DNA of 64,000 nt from Trebonia sp050013875 (GCA_050013875.1 JBEKEK010000008.1:26782-90781), one strand, 5' to 3'. Numbered from the stretch's first letter, positions 24,795 to 32,828 are shown. Notes: generated by a model not told the origin, from the sequence alone. Made by a program: numbers and translations.

Positions 24795-25846
24795 GGCGTT
24801 CCGGCGTCCGGCCGGATGATGCGCAGGTCGGGGTTGCGCAGCGCAATCCGGCCCGGGCCGGCCAGCGCGATGCCGAACCGGATGAGGTCGGTGTCAGCGG
24901 GGATCCGGGCCGTTATCTGGTAACCGGTCCAGGCGCGGCGGCCGGCGATGGTGAGGCCATGGTCCTCGCGGGCGCCTGCCCCTCGCCACCAGTGCCGCAG
25001 GATCTCCAGACGCAGGCCGGCCTGCCCGGTGCGGAGGTCGCCGCTGATCTCGCCGCTGAAGGTGACCGCGGTGTCGCGGTAGTCGTCGGCGTAGATGGCC
25101 TGGACCAGGACGGCGGACCCCGCGGGCCGCGCGACGGTCGAGGACAGGACCGCGGACGGGCCCTGGGCGGCGGCGGCGTAGTCCGGCTCGCCGTCCGCCG
25201 CGCCCGGGCGGTCCGGGCTGGGGGCCGGCCAGCCGTCCAGATCCCAGCGGTCAAGGCCGTCGGCGAAGTCCAGGTTGCGCGGCTCGTAGCGCGGCCGCCC
25301 GTGCAGCGTGGCCAGCGGCCAGCGCGGCGGCGTGTGGCCGGGCCGTGGCCAGGCGGCGGGCGGCACGCGGCTGAGGAACGGGGTGAGCAGGTCATCGCCA
25401 GGCACCGGGATGGCCAGCCGGTCAACCACCGCGTCGGCCAGCCGGACCGGGGCGCCCGCGGCGACGGCCAGCGCCAGGCCCAGCCCGAGGTCCACGGTGA
25501 CCTGCCGGGTTCCGGCCGGGCCGGCCAGCCCGATTCGCGTCACGGTGACCTCCGGGCTCACCTCGGGGGCGTCGGCTTCGGTCACGTCGATGTCCACCCC
25601 GGTCACCCGGGCGCGGGCCGCGCCGAGCAGCCGGACGGTGAGTTCCTGCGGCACGGCGTCGGTGATGACCTGACCGGCGGGCCGGTCCAGGAGGTGCGCC
25701 AGGTCACCCGCATTCTGCAGCCAGATGGGCACGGCCCGGTGGCCCGCGTCATCGGCCAGCACGACCAGGTGACCGTGGGTGTGGAAGCCGCCGTTGGCGA
25801 GCTTCCCCGGCCGGGGCTCGGCGTGCGCGATTCGGATAGTCGTCAC
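24791..25846 (-). CDS. Stand-alone bifunctional-nuclease-like/beta-sandwich protein
   Basis: 351 aa. N-terminal DUF151-like domain: HGHLVVLADDAGHRAVPIWLQNAG, then VTVDLGLGLALAVAAGAPVRLADAVVDRLAIP. The C-terminal domain matches the tail of the downstream sigma fusion (GRPRYEPRNLDFADGLDRWDL, VQAIYADDYRDTAVTFSGEI, IRFGIALAGPGRIALRNPDL). The family resembles plant/bacterial BFN proteins, but catalytic activity is not shown by sequence. It is first in an operon with the sigma fusion (4-nt overlap). It may bind the same ligand and modulate the sigma factor, which is inference. Confidence 0.82.
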   Translation of the reverse strand: MTTIRIAHAEPRPGKLANGGFHTHGHLVVLADDAGHRAVPIWLQNAGDLAHLLDRPAGQVITDAVPQELTVRLLGAARARVTGVDIDVTEADAPEVSPEVTVTRIGLAGPAGTRQVTVDLGLGLALAVAAGAPVRLADAVVDRLAIPVPGDDLLTPFLSRVPPAAWPRPGHTPPRWPLATLHGRPRYEPRNLDFADGLDRWDLDGWPAPSPDRPGAADGEPDYAAAAQGPSAVLSSTVARPAGSAVLVQAIYADDYRDTAVTFSGEISGDLRTGQAGLRLEILRHWWRGAGAREDHGLTIAGRRAWTGYQITARIPADTDLIRFGIALAGPGRIALRNPDLRIIRPDAGTP

Positions 25847-25960
25847 ACTCTTAAGTGTCCGCCGTGCGGCCCAGTGTTACCCGGCGGCGCCCTAGCCTTA
25901 CGCCACCCGGTCCGGCTCCGGTCGTGCCCGGATCGCATCGACCGCGGCGGCTGGCGCCCC

Positions 25961-26809
25961 TCAGGCTCGCAACGAGGCGATCGGGCCGTCGGGAGAACCC
26001 ATCCGGTCGCCAACGACCCGCTGCGCGACCTCTGCCACCTCCGTCTCGGGCAGCCGCGTGAACCCGTCGGCGGTGATCGTGGTTATGACCGGGAAGATGC
26101 GCCGCGGTATATCGGGCCCACCCGTTGCCGAGTCGTCGTCGGCCGCGTCGTACAAGGCTTGCAGGCAGCACAGCACGGCGTCACTGGCGGGCATGCCGTC
26201 GACATAGAGCTTCTTCAGGGCTCCGGTGGCGAATACCGACCCCGATCCGATCGAGTAGAACCTGTGCTCCTCCACCGGGCCGCCCGCTGGATCGTAACTG
26301 AAGATCCGTCCGGCACAGCTGTCCTGGTCGTAGCCGGCCAGCAGGGGGACGAGCACCAGCCCCTGCATCGCGAGGCCGAGGTTGCCGCGGATCATGGCCG
26401 CCAGTCGGTGGGCCCTGCCCTCGAGCGAGAGGGCCCTGCCCTCCATCTTCTCGTAGTGCTCCAGCTCAATCTGGAAGAGTTTGGCGAACTCAAGGCCCAG
26501 TGCCAAGACGCCGGCGATACCTACCGCGGAGAACTCATCGCAGCGGAACACCTTTTCCACGTCCCGTTTGGAGATCACGTTCCCCGCGGTAGCGCGCCGG
26601 TCGCTGGCAAGCACTACACCCTCTTCACACGCCACCGCCACGATCGTGGTCGCATGCGAAAGCATGCACGGGGTACCGGTCCCCGCCGGGAGATCCCGCG
26701 ACGACCCGCCGGGAAGCAACTGCGGCGCGTACGACGACAGGAATTCGGCGAAAGACGAAGATCCCATTTCCTGGAAGGAAACACGCCGACCGCACAGATC
26801 CAAGTACAT
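25961..26809 (-). CDS. prcB: Proteasome beta subunit, orphan copy
   Basis: 282 aa. A 53-residue propeptide is followed by ATTIVAV: T54 would be the catalytic Thr1 after cleavage, with Ala instead of the usual Gly at -1. Asp17 (D70 in LASDRRAT) and Lys33 (K86 in KRDVEKVF) are kept at the correct spacing, as is the GSGS motif (SIGSGSVFATGAL). So it should be an active 20S beta subunit. There is no prcA, pup, dop or pafA nearby, unlike the usual actinobacterial cluster. Immediately downstream is the BFN/sigma pair. It is likely a second, specialised beta subunit mixed into the main proteasome, but this is inference. Confidence 0.9.
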   Translation of the reverse strand: MYLDLCGRRVSFQEMGSSSFAEFLSSYAPQLLPGGSSRDLPAGTGTPCMLSHATTIVAVACEEGVVLASDRRATAGNVISKRDVEKVFRCDEFSAVGIAGVLALGLEFAKLFQIELEHYEKMEGRALSLEGRAHRLAAMIRGNLGLAMQGLVLVPLLAGYDQDSCAGRIFSYDPAGGPVEEHRFYSIGSGSVFATGALKKLYVDGMPASDAVLCCLQALYDAADDDSATGGPDIPRRIFPVITTITADGFTRLPETEVAEVAQRVVGDRMGSPDGPIASLRA

Positions 26810-27226
26810 TCCGCGCCTCCCGGTGCCGACTGGACTTCCGGTTCCTAGGCAACCCTATGTCTTTACCCGCCTGCTGCGGGAGCGTCTGGGCGGCCTTCGC
26901 GGTGAAGCGCCGGTGGACGCCGGCGGCTTCCTGGCCGTTAAACCCGTTGCGGGTTGGGCTGCCAGTGCCGCACGCTTGCTGACGTGTTCCGGTTCGCCGT
27001 CTTTGTCGCCCGCGTGCTCTGCCGCGCGGCGCTGACGGCTGCCCTCGCACTGCTCCTGCTGTCGTCTTCGACGCTGCCGTCGGCGGCCCGGCCGGCCCTC
27101 GACGGCGCGCGACGCTGACCCTTCCCCGTTCGCTTCCCTGACCCGGCGGGGGAGGGTGGCTCATCGCGCGGCGGCAGTCAGCGCGCGGGTCAGCGGGTGC
27201 AGCCAGCGAACCAGGAGCAATCAATC
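26810..27226. other. Divergent control region between prcB and tuf
   Basis: 417 bp with no well-supported gene. It serves as leader for prcB (minus) and tuf (plus). Small inverted repeats occur at 26866-26880 (CCCGC-N5-GCGGG) and 26941-26955 (AACCCG-N3-CGGGTT). One short open frame (26984-27118) is listed separately. Confidence 0.5.
26984..27118 (+). CDS. Possible 44-aa hydrophobic peptide
   Basis: GTG start; VFRFAVFVARVLCRAALTA is followed by a run of Ala/Leu (ALALLLLSSS) and a short polar end. The pattern is basic, hydrophobic, then small polar residues, like a signal peptide or single membrane helix. There is no clear ribosome site and codon usage is hard to judge at this length. It may equally be chance reading of the tuf leader. 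Confidence 0.25.
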   Translation: MFRFAVFVARVLCRAALTAALALLLLSSSTLPSAARPALDGARR

Positions 27227-28432
27227 ATGACCAAGCAGGCGTATGTCCGCGACAAGCCGCATCTCAACATTGGCACGATGGGGCACGTCGATCACGGGAA
27301 GACCACGCTCACCGCCGCCATCACCAAGGTCCTCGCCGACCGCGGCACGGGCAGCTACGTGCCGTTCGGGCAGATCGACCGCGCGCCTGAGGAAACCGAG
27401 CGGGGGATCACGATCAACATCGCGCACGTCGAGTACGAGACCGCGACCAGGCATTACGCGCACGTCGACATGCCCGGCCACGCCGACTACGTGAAGAACA
27501 TGATCACCGGCGCGGCGCAGGTCGACGGCGCGGTGCTCGTTGTCTCGGCGCTCGACGGCGTGATGCCGCAGACCCGGGAGCACGTCGTGCTCGCCAGGCA
27601 GCTGGGGGTATCGCACGTCGTCGTCGCGCTCAACAAGGCCGACGCGGCCGACGACGAGATCGCCGAGCTGGTCGAGCTTGAGGTCCGCGAGTTGCTGTCC
27701 CGGTACGGTTACCCGGGCGAGGAGGTGCCGGTTGTGCGCGTATCCGGGCTGGCGGCGCTGGCCGGAGAGGAACGGTGGGTGGCGTCTGTTCTCGCCCTGC
27801 TCGACGCCGTCGACGCGTACGTACCGGTACCCGAGCGGTATGTGGACGCGCCGTTCCTGATGGCCGTGGAGAACTCGCTGACCATCACCGGCCGCGGTAC
27901 CGTCGTCACCGGCGCGATCGAGCGAGGCCAGGTACGGGTCGGCGACCCGGTTGAGCTCATCGGGTTCGGGGCGGCGATCAAGTCCGTCATCACCAGCGTC
28001 GAGACGTTCGGCAAGACGATGGACAGCGCTCAGGCGGGCGACAACGCGGCCCTGCTGCTCCGCGGCGTTGGCCGTCACCAGGTACGACGTGGTCAGGTGC
28101 TCGCCGCGCCCGGCAGCTTGCGGGCGCACCAGCGCTTCGCCGCCACGCTGCACCTGCTGACGGCGGCGGAGGGCGGCCGGCGCACCCCGGTGCGCTCGGG
28201 GTACAGCCCGCAGTTCTACGTCCGGACCACGGACGTGCCCGGCGTGCTGAACCTCGGCAGCCTGGCCGGCCGCGCGGGCGCCGTTGACCAGGCCGAGGCC
28301 GTACCCGGTGCGACGGTGCAGGTCACGGTCGCGCTTGGCAAGCCGGTGGCGCTCGATGCCGGCCAGACCTTCGCGATCCGCGAGGGCGGCCGCACGGTCG
28401 GCGCGGGCACGGTCACCGCGCTGCTCGACTGA
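27227..28432 (+). CDS. tuf: Elongation factor Tu, divergent orphan copy
   Basis: 401 aa from the ATG at 27227 with AGGAG 9 nt upstream. All GTPase motifs are present: GHVDHGKT (19-26), RGITIN, DMPGHADY (81-88), NKAD and SGLAAL. Notably the near-invariant Cys of DCPGH is Met82. Domains 2 and 3 are complete (VEDVFTITGRG-equivalent ENSLTITGRGTVVTGAIERG; the end is GAGTVTALLD). The gene is not in an str operon (no rpsL, rpsG or fusA beside it) and is diverged from housekeeping EF-Tu, like the extra tuf genes of Streptomyces. It may be a stress- or antibiotic-tolerant copy, which is inference. A strong terminator hairpin follows. Confidence 0.92.
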   Translation: MTKQAYVRDKPHLNIGTMGHVDHGKTTLTAAITKVLADRGTGSYVPFGQIDRAPEETERGITINIAHVEYETATRHYAHVDMPGHADYVKNMITGAAQVDGAVLVVSALDGVMPQTREHVVLARQLGVSHVVVALNKADAADDEIAELVELEVRELLSRYGYPGEEVPVVRVSGLAALAGEERWVASVLALLDAVDAYVPVPERYVDAPFLMAVENSLTITGRGTVVTGAIERGQVRVGDPVELIGFGAAIKSVITSVETFGKTMDSAQAGDNAALLLRGVGRHQVRRGQVLAAPGSLRAHQRFAATLHLLTAAEGGRRTPVRSGYSPQFYVRTTDVPGVLNLGSLAGRAGAVDQAEAVPGATVQVTVALGKPVALDAGQTFAIREGGRTVGAGTVTALLD

Positions 28433-28437
28433 GCTGG

Positions 28438-28477
28438 CGGGTGCGGGTGCGGGTGCGGGTGCCGGCGCGGGTGCGGG
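28438..28477 (+). repeat. Simple GCGGGT repeat
   Basis: About six imperfect 6-bp units (GCGGGT/GCCGGC) run from the tuf stop into the terminator stem. Replication slippage is a likely origin. Confidence 0.75.
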
Positions 28478-28495
28478 TTCGGGGCCCGCACCCGC
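28467..28495 (+). terminator. Terminator hairpin after tuf
   Basis: Perfect 11-bp stem GCGGGTGCGGG / CCCGCACCCGC with a 7-nt loop, 34 nt after the tuf stop. No U-tract, as is common in high-GC actinomycetes. Confidence 0.75.
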
Positions 28496-28538
28496 TCACC
28501 ATCCAGGCCGTACGTTAGCGGACTGGGCGGTGGCAGGG

Positions 28539-29015
28539 TCAGCCGGGAGATGCCGATGTCGAGTCGAGGACGTCGTCGATCTTCCGCGGCAGCCCCGGGA
28601 CCGGGCCCTCGGCGGCTTCCAGGCGGGGGCCGAGGTCATAGGCGCCGGACACGATGAGTGCGAAGACGGCGATGACCGGCACCCCAACGGCCATCCCGAC
28701 CCAAAAGTTGAAGTGGCCGGAAGCGGCGATAGCCACCCCGATGGCAAAAGCGACAACGGGCGCCGCGACCCAGAAAGCGACGACTATCAGGTTCCCCATG
28801 GCCGCCTGCCTGGCCGACGGCGACCCGACCGTCCCGGTCAGGGTGCTCCCGCCCCCGGTGGCCGGGGCGACCTGGGCCTCAAACCACGCACGGACTCCGC
28901 CCCTGCGCTGCGCCTGGGTAAACAGCCCCAGACGGACTCCGCGTTGCCCGACTTCGCCGTGGAACAGCGGGTCAGGGAGCGTGGCGGTGCGCCAGTCGAG
29001 ATAGTGGATCACCAC
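28539..29015 (-). CDS. Putative membrane protein, 158 aa
   Basis: GTG start at 29015 inside the end of the upstream gene (7-nt overlap). The N-terminal half is soluble (HYLDWRTATLPDPLFHGEV). Two transmembrane helices follow (NLIVVAFWVAAPVVAFAIGVAIA and FWVGMAVGVPVIAVFALIV) and a Pro/Asp-rich tail (PRKIDDVLDSTSASPG). Alternatively, translation could start at an internal Met just before the first helix (MGNLIVVAFW). Function unknown; it is the second gene of a two-gene unit. Confidence 0.6.
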   Translation of the reverse strand: MVIHYLDWRTATLPDPLFHGEVGQRGVRLGLFTQAQRRGGVRAWFEAQVAPATGGGSTLTGTVGSPSARQAAMGNLIVVAFWVAAPVVAFAIGVAIAASGHFNFWVGMAVGVPVIAVFALIVSGAYDLGPRLEAAEGPVPGLPRKIDDVLDSTSASPG

Positions 29016-29326
29016 GTGGCTGCTGTAAGCGGGCTCGGGCCGCTTGGGCGCGTATGCGCGGTCCTGCGCGGCGGCACCGGCTTCTGCCGGTCGATCTCAC
29101 GCAGGATTGGCCCGAATATGGCGTCGCCCGCGGTCGGCCCGTACTTCCGGTGGATTGCCCGCAGCACGCCCTTGCCGCTCGCCTCCGCGACCAGGTCGCT
29201 CAGGACGTGATAATCGACCTGCCCGTCTCGAACGATCCGGTCGTAAGCCGACTGGGCGAGCCGCGCGAGAGCTGGGTGAGCGGAAGACTCGCACAAGATC
29301 GTGAGAGTTGCGTCCTTGAGGTCCAT
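29009..29326 (-). CDS. Hypothetical protein, 105 aa
   Basis: Begins MDLKDATLTILCESSAHPAL, with a compact helical core (LARLAQSAYDRIVRDGQVDYHVLSDLV) and a Lys/Arg/Pro-rich end. No known motif and no membrane segment. It is co-transcribed with the membrane protein that overlaps its 3' end; the pair may form one unit. Family not recognised. Confidence 0.6.
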   Translation of the reverse strand: MDLKDATLTILCESSAHPALARLAQSAYDRIVRDGQVDYHVLSDLVAEASGKGVLRAIHRKYGPTAGDAIFGPILREIDRQKPVPPRRTAHTRPSGPSPLTAATW

Positions 29327-29368
29327 GGCCGGATTTTACCGGTGCGGAACGTGTTCTATCCCAGGGGA

Positions 29369-29935
29369 TTACTCACCGAGGCGAAGGCGGGCGCGCTGGC
29401 GCTCGATCACCTGGATGAAGATCTCTGGCTGGTCGAGCGCCCTGGACAGCACGATGCCGCCCTGGATGGCGGCGACCACCTCGATGGCGGCCGCCCGCGC
29501 CGCTTGCTCACGCTGGCCGCCGGACCGCAGGGCGGCGGCCAGCGACGTGATCCACTGCTCGAAGTAACGGCGGATCGCGATGGCGAACCGGTCGCGCTCC
29601 CGGCCGAGCGCGAAGGCGCCAGGCAGGCAGACGCGCCGGCCGGACCTGAAGTAGTCGGCGACCGCATCGAACATCGCCGATATCGCGGCGGGATCGCCTG
29701 CTGGCGCGTTCCGCAGCGGTTCGAAGATGGCGCCGGTAAACCAGGCGTCGACGTCGGCCAGCACGGCCGCGGCCATCTCGTCCTTCCCGCCGGGGAAGAA
29801 ATGGTAGAGGCTGCCCTTCCCGAGCCCGGTGGCCCGGCAGAGTTGCGCGAGGCTGGCCCCTTCGAACCCGTGCTCACGGAAGACCTCGGCCAGTGCCGGA
29901 ATGGCCGCCGGGCGGTCTGTCATGATCCTTGCCAT
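29369..29935 (-). CDS. TetR-family regulator
   Basis: 188 aa. The N-terminal helix-turn-helix reads ALAEVFREHGFEGASLAQLCRATGLGKGSLYHFFPGGKDEM, a canonical TetR. The ligand domain includes a segment resembling the LmrA/YxaF-type repressors (CLPGAFALGRERD). Start at 29935, or at the internal Met at 29923. It is 39 nt downstream of the DUF1348 gene on the same strand and so probably autoregulated with it through the TACCG-N2-CGGTA site at 30465. Confidence 0.9.
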   Translation of the reverse strand: MARIMTDRPAAIPALAEVFREHGFEGASLAQLCRATGLGKGSLYHFFPGGKDEMAAAVLADVDAWFTGAIFEPLRNAPAGDPAAISAMFDAVADYFRSGRRVCLPGAFALGRERDRFAIAIRRYFEQWITSLAAALRSGGQREQAARAAAIEVVAAIQGGIVLSRALDQPEIFIQVIERQRARLRLGE

Positions 29936-29973
29936 CAGGGGCGGCCGGTCATCAGGTCACCGTGCGGCGGTGC

Positions 29974-30444
29974 TTACAGGCCCAGGTCGCTCAGGCCCGG
30001 GTGATCCTGCGGCCGGGGCGAGGAGCGGTCCCAGCGGAACTTGCGGTCGGCCTCGGCGATGGGCACGTCGTTGATGCTGGCGTGGCGCTCTGCCATGTAG
30101 CCGCCGGCGTCGAACTGCCAGTTCTCGTTGCCGTAGGCGCGGTACCACTGCCCGGCGTCATCGTGCCATTCGTAGGCGAAGCGCACCGCGATCCGGTCGC
30201 CGTCCCAGGCCCATACCTCCTTGATCAGCCGGTATTCGTGCTCGCGGTGCCACTTGCCGGTGAGGAACGCGACGATCTCCTGCCGCCCGTTGATGAACTG
30301 CGAGCGGTTACGCCAGCGGCTGTCTTCGGTGTAGGCCAGGGCGACCTTCTCCGGGTCGCGGGTGTTCCAGGCGTCTTCGGCCGCCCGGACCTTCTTCGCG
30401 GCGGTCTCCGCGGTGAACGGCGGTACCGGTGGTCGTTGTGCCAT
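29974..30444 (-). CDS. DUF1348 (NTF2/SnoaL-like fold) protein
   Basis: 156 aa, ATG at 30444 (MAQRPPVPPFT); the frame upstream is open but non-coding. Core: AEDAWNTRDPEKVALAYTEDSRWRNRSQFINGRQEIVAFL, then YEWHDDAGQWYRAYGNENWQFD, diagnostic of DUF1348. The fold is a cone-shaped alpha+beta barrel of the NTF2 superfamily with an unknown, probably small-molecule, substrate. The TetR gene follows in the same transcript. Confidence 0.9.
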   Translation of the reverse strand: MAQRPPVPPFTAETAAKKVRAAEDAWNTRDPEKVALAYTEDSRWRNRSQFINGRQEIVAFLTGKWHREHEYRLIKEVWAWDGDRIAVRFAYEWHDDAGQWYRAYGNENWQFDAGGYMAERHASINDVPIAEADRKFRWDRSSPRPQDHPGLSDLGL

Positions 30445-30464
30445 GGGCCTCGTCCTCTCAGTTT

Positions 30465-30476
30465 TACCGAACGGTA
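30465..30476. promoter_or_regulatory. TetR-type operator TACCG-N2-CGGTA
   Basis: A perfect 5-bp inverted repeat around AA, within TTTTACCGAACGGTACAAC, 21 nt upstream of the DUF1348 start. The shape (ACCG-N2-CGGT) is one often bound by TetR proteins; the TetR gene is second in this operon. Autorepression is inferred. Confidence 0.6.
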
Positions 30477-30560
30477 CAACTCTAACGCCAACGTCCCCCG
30501 AGGTCGAATGCAACCGGGGGACGCGTGACTCCGTCTGAATAGACAGACAAGCAGGACGGG

Positions 30561-31466
30561 ATGTGGCAAATGGGTAGAGATGCTGCCGGAACTGACAGGC
30601 AGCCGGAGCCAGCGCAGCCGGGCATGTCGCGGCGGCTAATGCTGATCGGCAGCGGGGGCCTGGTACTCGGGCTCGCCTCCACCGTGGCCGGATGCGCTCC
30701 CGGCAAGCTGGCATCAAGCACGCTGGGCACCAAGCCGGCCCACCCGGCGAGGCGGCCGGTCGCGGATGAGCGGAGCCCGTCTCACCACCGCAAACCTGCC
30801 CGGGTGACCAGCACCACGCAAAAGCCGCCGCGGCACCAGAAGACGGAGCGCACTACGCCGCCCACCGAAGGTCCAGAGCCTGCTCAGCCGGTTTACTACG
30901 TGGACGGCGGACCGAAGGTCATCGCCCTCACCATCGACGACGGGCCGAGCCCGGTCTACACGCCGCAGGTCCTCCGGATCCTGGAGAAATATCGCGTCAC
31001 GGCGTCATTCTCGATGATCGGGGAGAACGTGACCTATTACCCGGAGATTGCCAGGGAGGTCGCGGACGCCGGTCACATGATCGTTAATCACACCTGGAAC
31101 CACGCCGACCTGGCGCGGCTGAGCGCATCCCAGGCGCGCAGCGAGATCGCCAGCGCCACCGACGCCATCCATGCCGCGGTGGGCAAAACCCCGAAGTTGT
31201 TCCGCGCGCCGTACGGCGCCTGGTCGCGGGCGGTGCTCGAGTACTGCGCGAGCGAGCACCTCACGCCGCTTGACTGGTCCGTCGACCCGCGCGACTGGGC
31301 GATGCCGGGAGTCCGCGAGATCGTCACCAACATCATGGCGAACACCAGGAAAGGCTCGATCATCCTTGAGCATGACGGCGGCGGCAACCGGTCAGAGACG
31401 GTGGCGGCGCTCAAGATCGTCATCCCCCGCCTGATCGACAAGGGCTACCACTTCACCACCGCGTAA
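30561..31466 (+). CDS. Polysaccharide deacetylase (NodB) lipoprotein
   Basis: 301 aa. The N-terminus has MSRRLMLIGSGGLVLGLA with a lipobox TVAGC (Cys at about residue 51), so it is exported, possibly by Tat, and lipid-anchored. A Pro/Lys/Thr-rich linker (about 55-110) spans the wall. The NodB domain has all five motifs: TIDDGP (metal Asp pair), NHTWNH (metal His), RAPYGAW, DWSVDPRDW and ILEHDGG. It removes acetyl groups from N-acetylglucosamine, either peptidoglycan or another envelope polymer. Its 3' end overlaps the convergent membrane gene by 75 nt. Confidence 0.92.
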   Translation: MWQMGRDAAGTDRQPEPAQPGMSRRLMLIGSGGLVLGLASTVAGCAPGKLASSTLGTKPAHPARRPVADERSPSHHRKPARVTSTTQKPPRHQKTERTTPPTEGPEPAQPVYYVDGGPKVIALTIDDGPSPVYTPQVLRILEKYRVTASFSMIGENVTYYPEIAREVADAGHMIVNHTWNHADLARLSASQARSEIASATDAIHAAVGKTPKLFRAPYGAWSRAVLEYCASEHLTPLDWSVDPRDWAMPGVREIVTNIMANTRKGSIILEHDGGGNRSETVAALKIVIPRLIDKGYHFTTA

Positions 31467-32174
31467 ACCCAATTCACAATCCAGTAAGGGTAACGGCCGG
31501 TGGCTCTGCGCCCCGGGCACCTCGTCTGCGCTGGCTCGGGTGGCGGCCGCGGCGGCCAAGGCCTCTCCGCGGCGCTTCTGGAGGCGGCCGTAGCCCACAT
31601 TCCAGACGATCAGCGCGGCGGTTACCACGTACGGCATGACCTTCGAGGTAGCGAATGCGGTCCCGGTCGATGTATTCGCCACGATGACGATCCGGGCCGC
31701 GGCCTCGGCCAGGTAGGTGATGCCCCAGACGGCGGTGACGACCCGGAAGACGTGCCGGAACTCCTTGTACTGCCACAAGTCGGTGAACTCGCGGCCTTGC
31801 CGGCTGTCGGGACCGATGAACTCCATGGCCAACCGGTACATCAGCGGCTCCGGCCGGGCCAGCGAGCCCAGGCAGAGCAGCCCGAACACCCCGGTGCCGA
31901 CCGACCCCTCGTCGAGTACCAGCTTCGGATTGTGGCTGACCAGCCCGAGGATGGCGCCGACCGCGATGCCGGCAAGGACCAGGGCGCCGACCGCGTCCAC
32001 CCGGCGCTGCCTGATGATGCCGATGATCACCCCGACGGCCGGGAACACGCCGCTCAGTACGAGCGCGGACACCGTGCTGAACCCGTTCGAGCGGAGCAGG
32101 TTGTAGGCAACAAGGGGCCCTGCGATGTCGAGGACCGCGATCTTCGCGACCGAGCGCAGCCGGCTGGAATCCAT
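31392..32174 (-). CDS. VC0807-like multi-pass membrane protein
   Basis: 260 aa. Five or more hydrophobic helices (AVLDIAGPLVAYNLL, ALVLSGVFPAVGVIIGII, GALVLAGIAVGAILGL, VFRVVTAVWGITYLAEAA, YVVTAALIVWNVGYG) and the segment GPDSRQGREFTDLW are typical of VC0807-type proteins of unknown function. The C-terminal 45 residues look non-native, and their codons lie opposite the deacetylase 3' end, so the reading frame may be extended artificially. It is divergent from a PadR regulator with a shared 25-bp palindrome in the promoter, so it is the probable target. Confidence 0.8.
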   Translation of the reverse strand: MDSSRLRSVAKIAVLDIAGPLVAYNLLRSNGFSTVSALVLSGVFPAVGVIIGIIRQRRVDAVGALVLAGIAVGAILGLVSHNPKLVLDEGSVGTGVFGLLCLGSLARPEPLMYRLAMEFIGPDSRQGREFTDLWQYKEFRHVFRVVTAVWGITYLAEAAARIVIVANTSTGTAFATSKVMPYVVTAALIVWNVGYGRLQKRRGEALAAAAATRASADEVPGAQSHRPLPLLDCELGLRGGEVVALVDQAGDDDLERRHRL

Positions 32175-32183
32175 GTGCCATAC

Positions 32184-32208
32184 TCTATAGGTCGATTCGA
32201 CCTATAGA
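32184..32208. promoter_or_regulatory. 25-bp perfect palindrome (likely PadR operator)
   Basis: Arms TCTATAGGTCGA and TCGACCTATAGA around a central T give 12 bp perfectly paired on each side. It sits 10 nt upstream of the membrane gene start and 47 nt before the padR start, overlapping both promoters. PadR repressors commonly bind AT-ending palindromes of this size. Binding is inference. Confidence 0.72.
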
Positions 32209-32255
32209 TAGCTTCGGCGGCCGGGGACCGTCCGCCGAGCCAACTTCGGAGCGCT

Positions 32256-32828
32256 GTGCCCACGCCACGATCCCGGCTCACGAGTTTCGAGCACGTGCTG
32301 CTCGGCATGATCTTCATGCAGCCTTCGACCGGGTACGACCTCAAGCGGCGGTTCGCGACCACCGCCCTGGGTGTCTACCAGCCGAGTTCCGGTGCTCTCT
32401 ACCCCGCGCTTGACCGACTGGAACGGCGCGGCCTGCTCCGCTCGGAGCTGCCGCCACCGGCCGATGGCACCCGGCCGCGGCGGCTCTACCACCTGACCGA
32501 GGACGGCCGGGAGGCCCACCTCGGCTGGCTACGCGAGCCGGTCGTGCCGGCGACCGTCGCCCAGGATCTCGGCCTGCACCTGGTGCGTTTCGTGATGATG
32601 GCGCACGTGCTGCCCGCCGACGCGGTGATCGAGTTCCTGGCCAGCCTGCGCGCCGCCCTGGCCGGGTTTGTCGGCTCGCTGGAGCGTTCTGCCAGTGCCA
32701 GCACGGACGCTGGCGGGAATCAGTACGCCGGGCTGGCCGTCGAGCATGGCCTCGCGGTGCACCGGGCCAGCCTGGCCTGGGCCGAGCAGGCGATCGCCAG
32801 GGTGACGGCGGACGCCCCGCGAGGGTGA
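32256..32828 (+). CDS. PadR-family transcriptional regulator
   Basis: 190 aa, GTG start. The winged helix reads LTSFEHVLLGMIFMQPSTGYDLKRRF followed by YQPSSGALYPALDRLERRGLLRSE and RRLYHLTEDGRE, the standard PadR sequence. The C-terminal coiled-coil dimer domain covers about 95-185. It most likely represses itself and the divergent membrane protein through the 25-bp palindrome. Confidence 0.93.
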   Translation: MPTPRSRLTSFEHVLLGMIFMQPSTGYDLKRRFATTALGVYQPSSGALYPALDRLERRGLLRSELPPPADGTRPRRLYHLTEDGREAHLGWLREPVVPATVAQDLGLHLVRFVMMAHVLPADAVIEFLASLRAALAGFVGSLERSASASTDAGGNQYAGLAVEHGLAVHRASLAWAEQAIARVTADAPRG

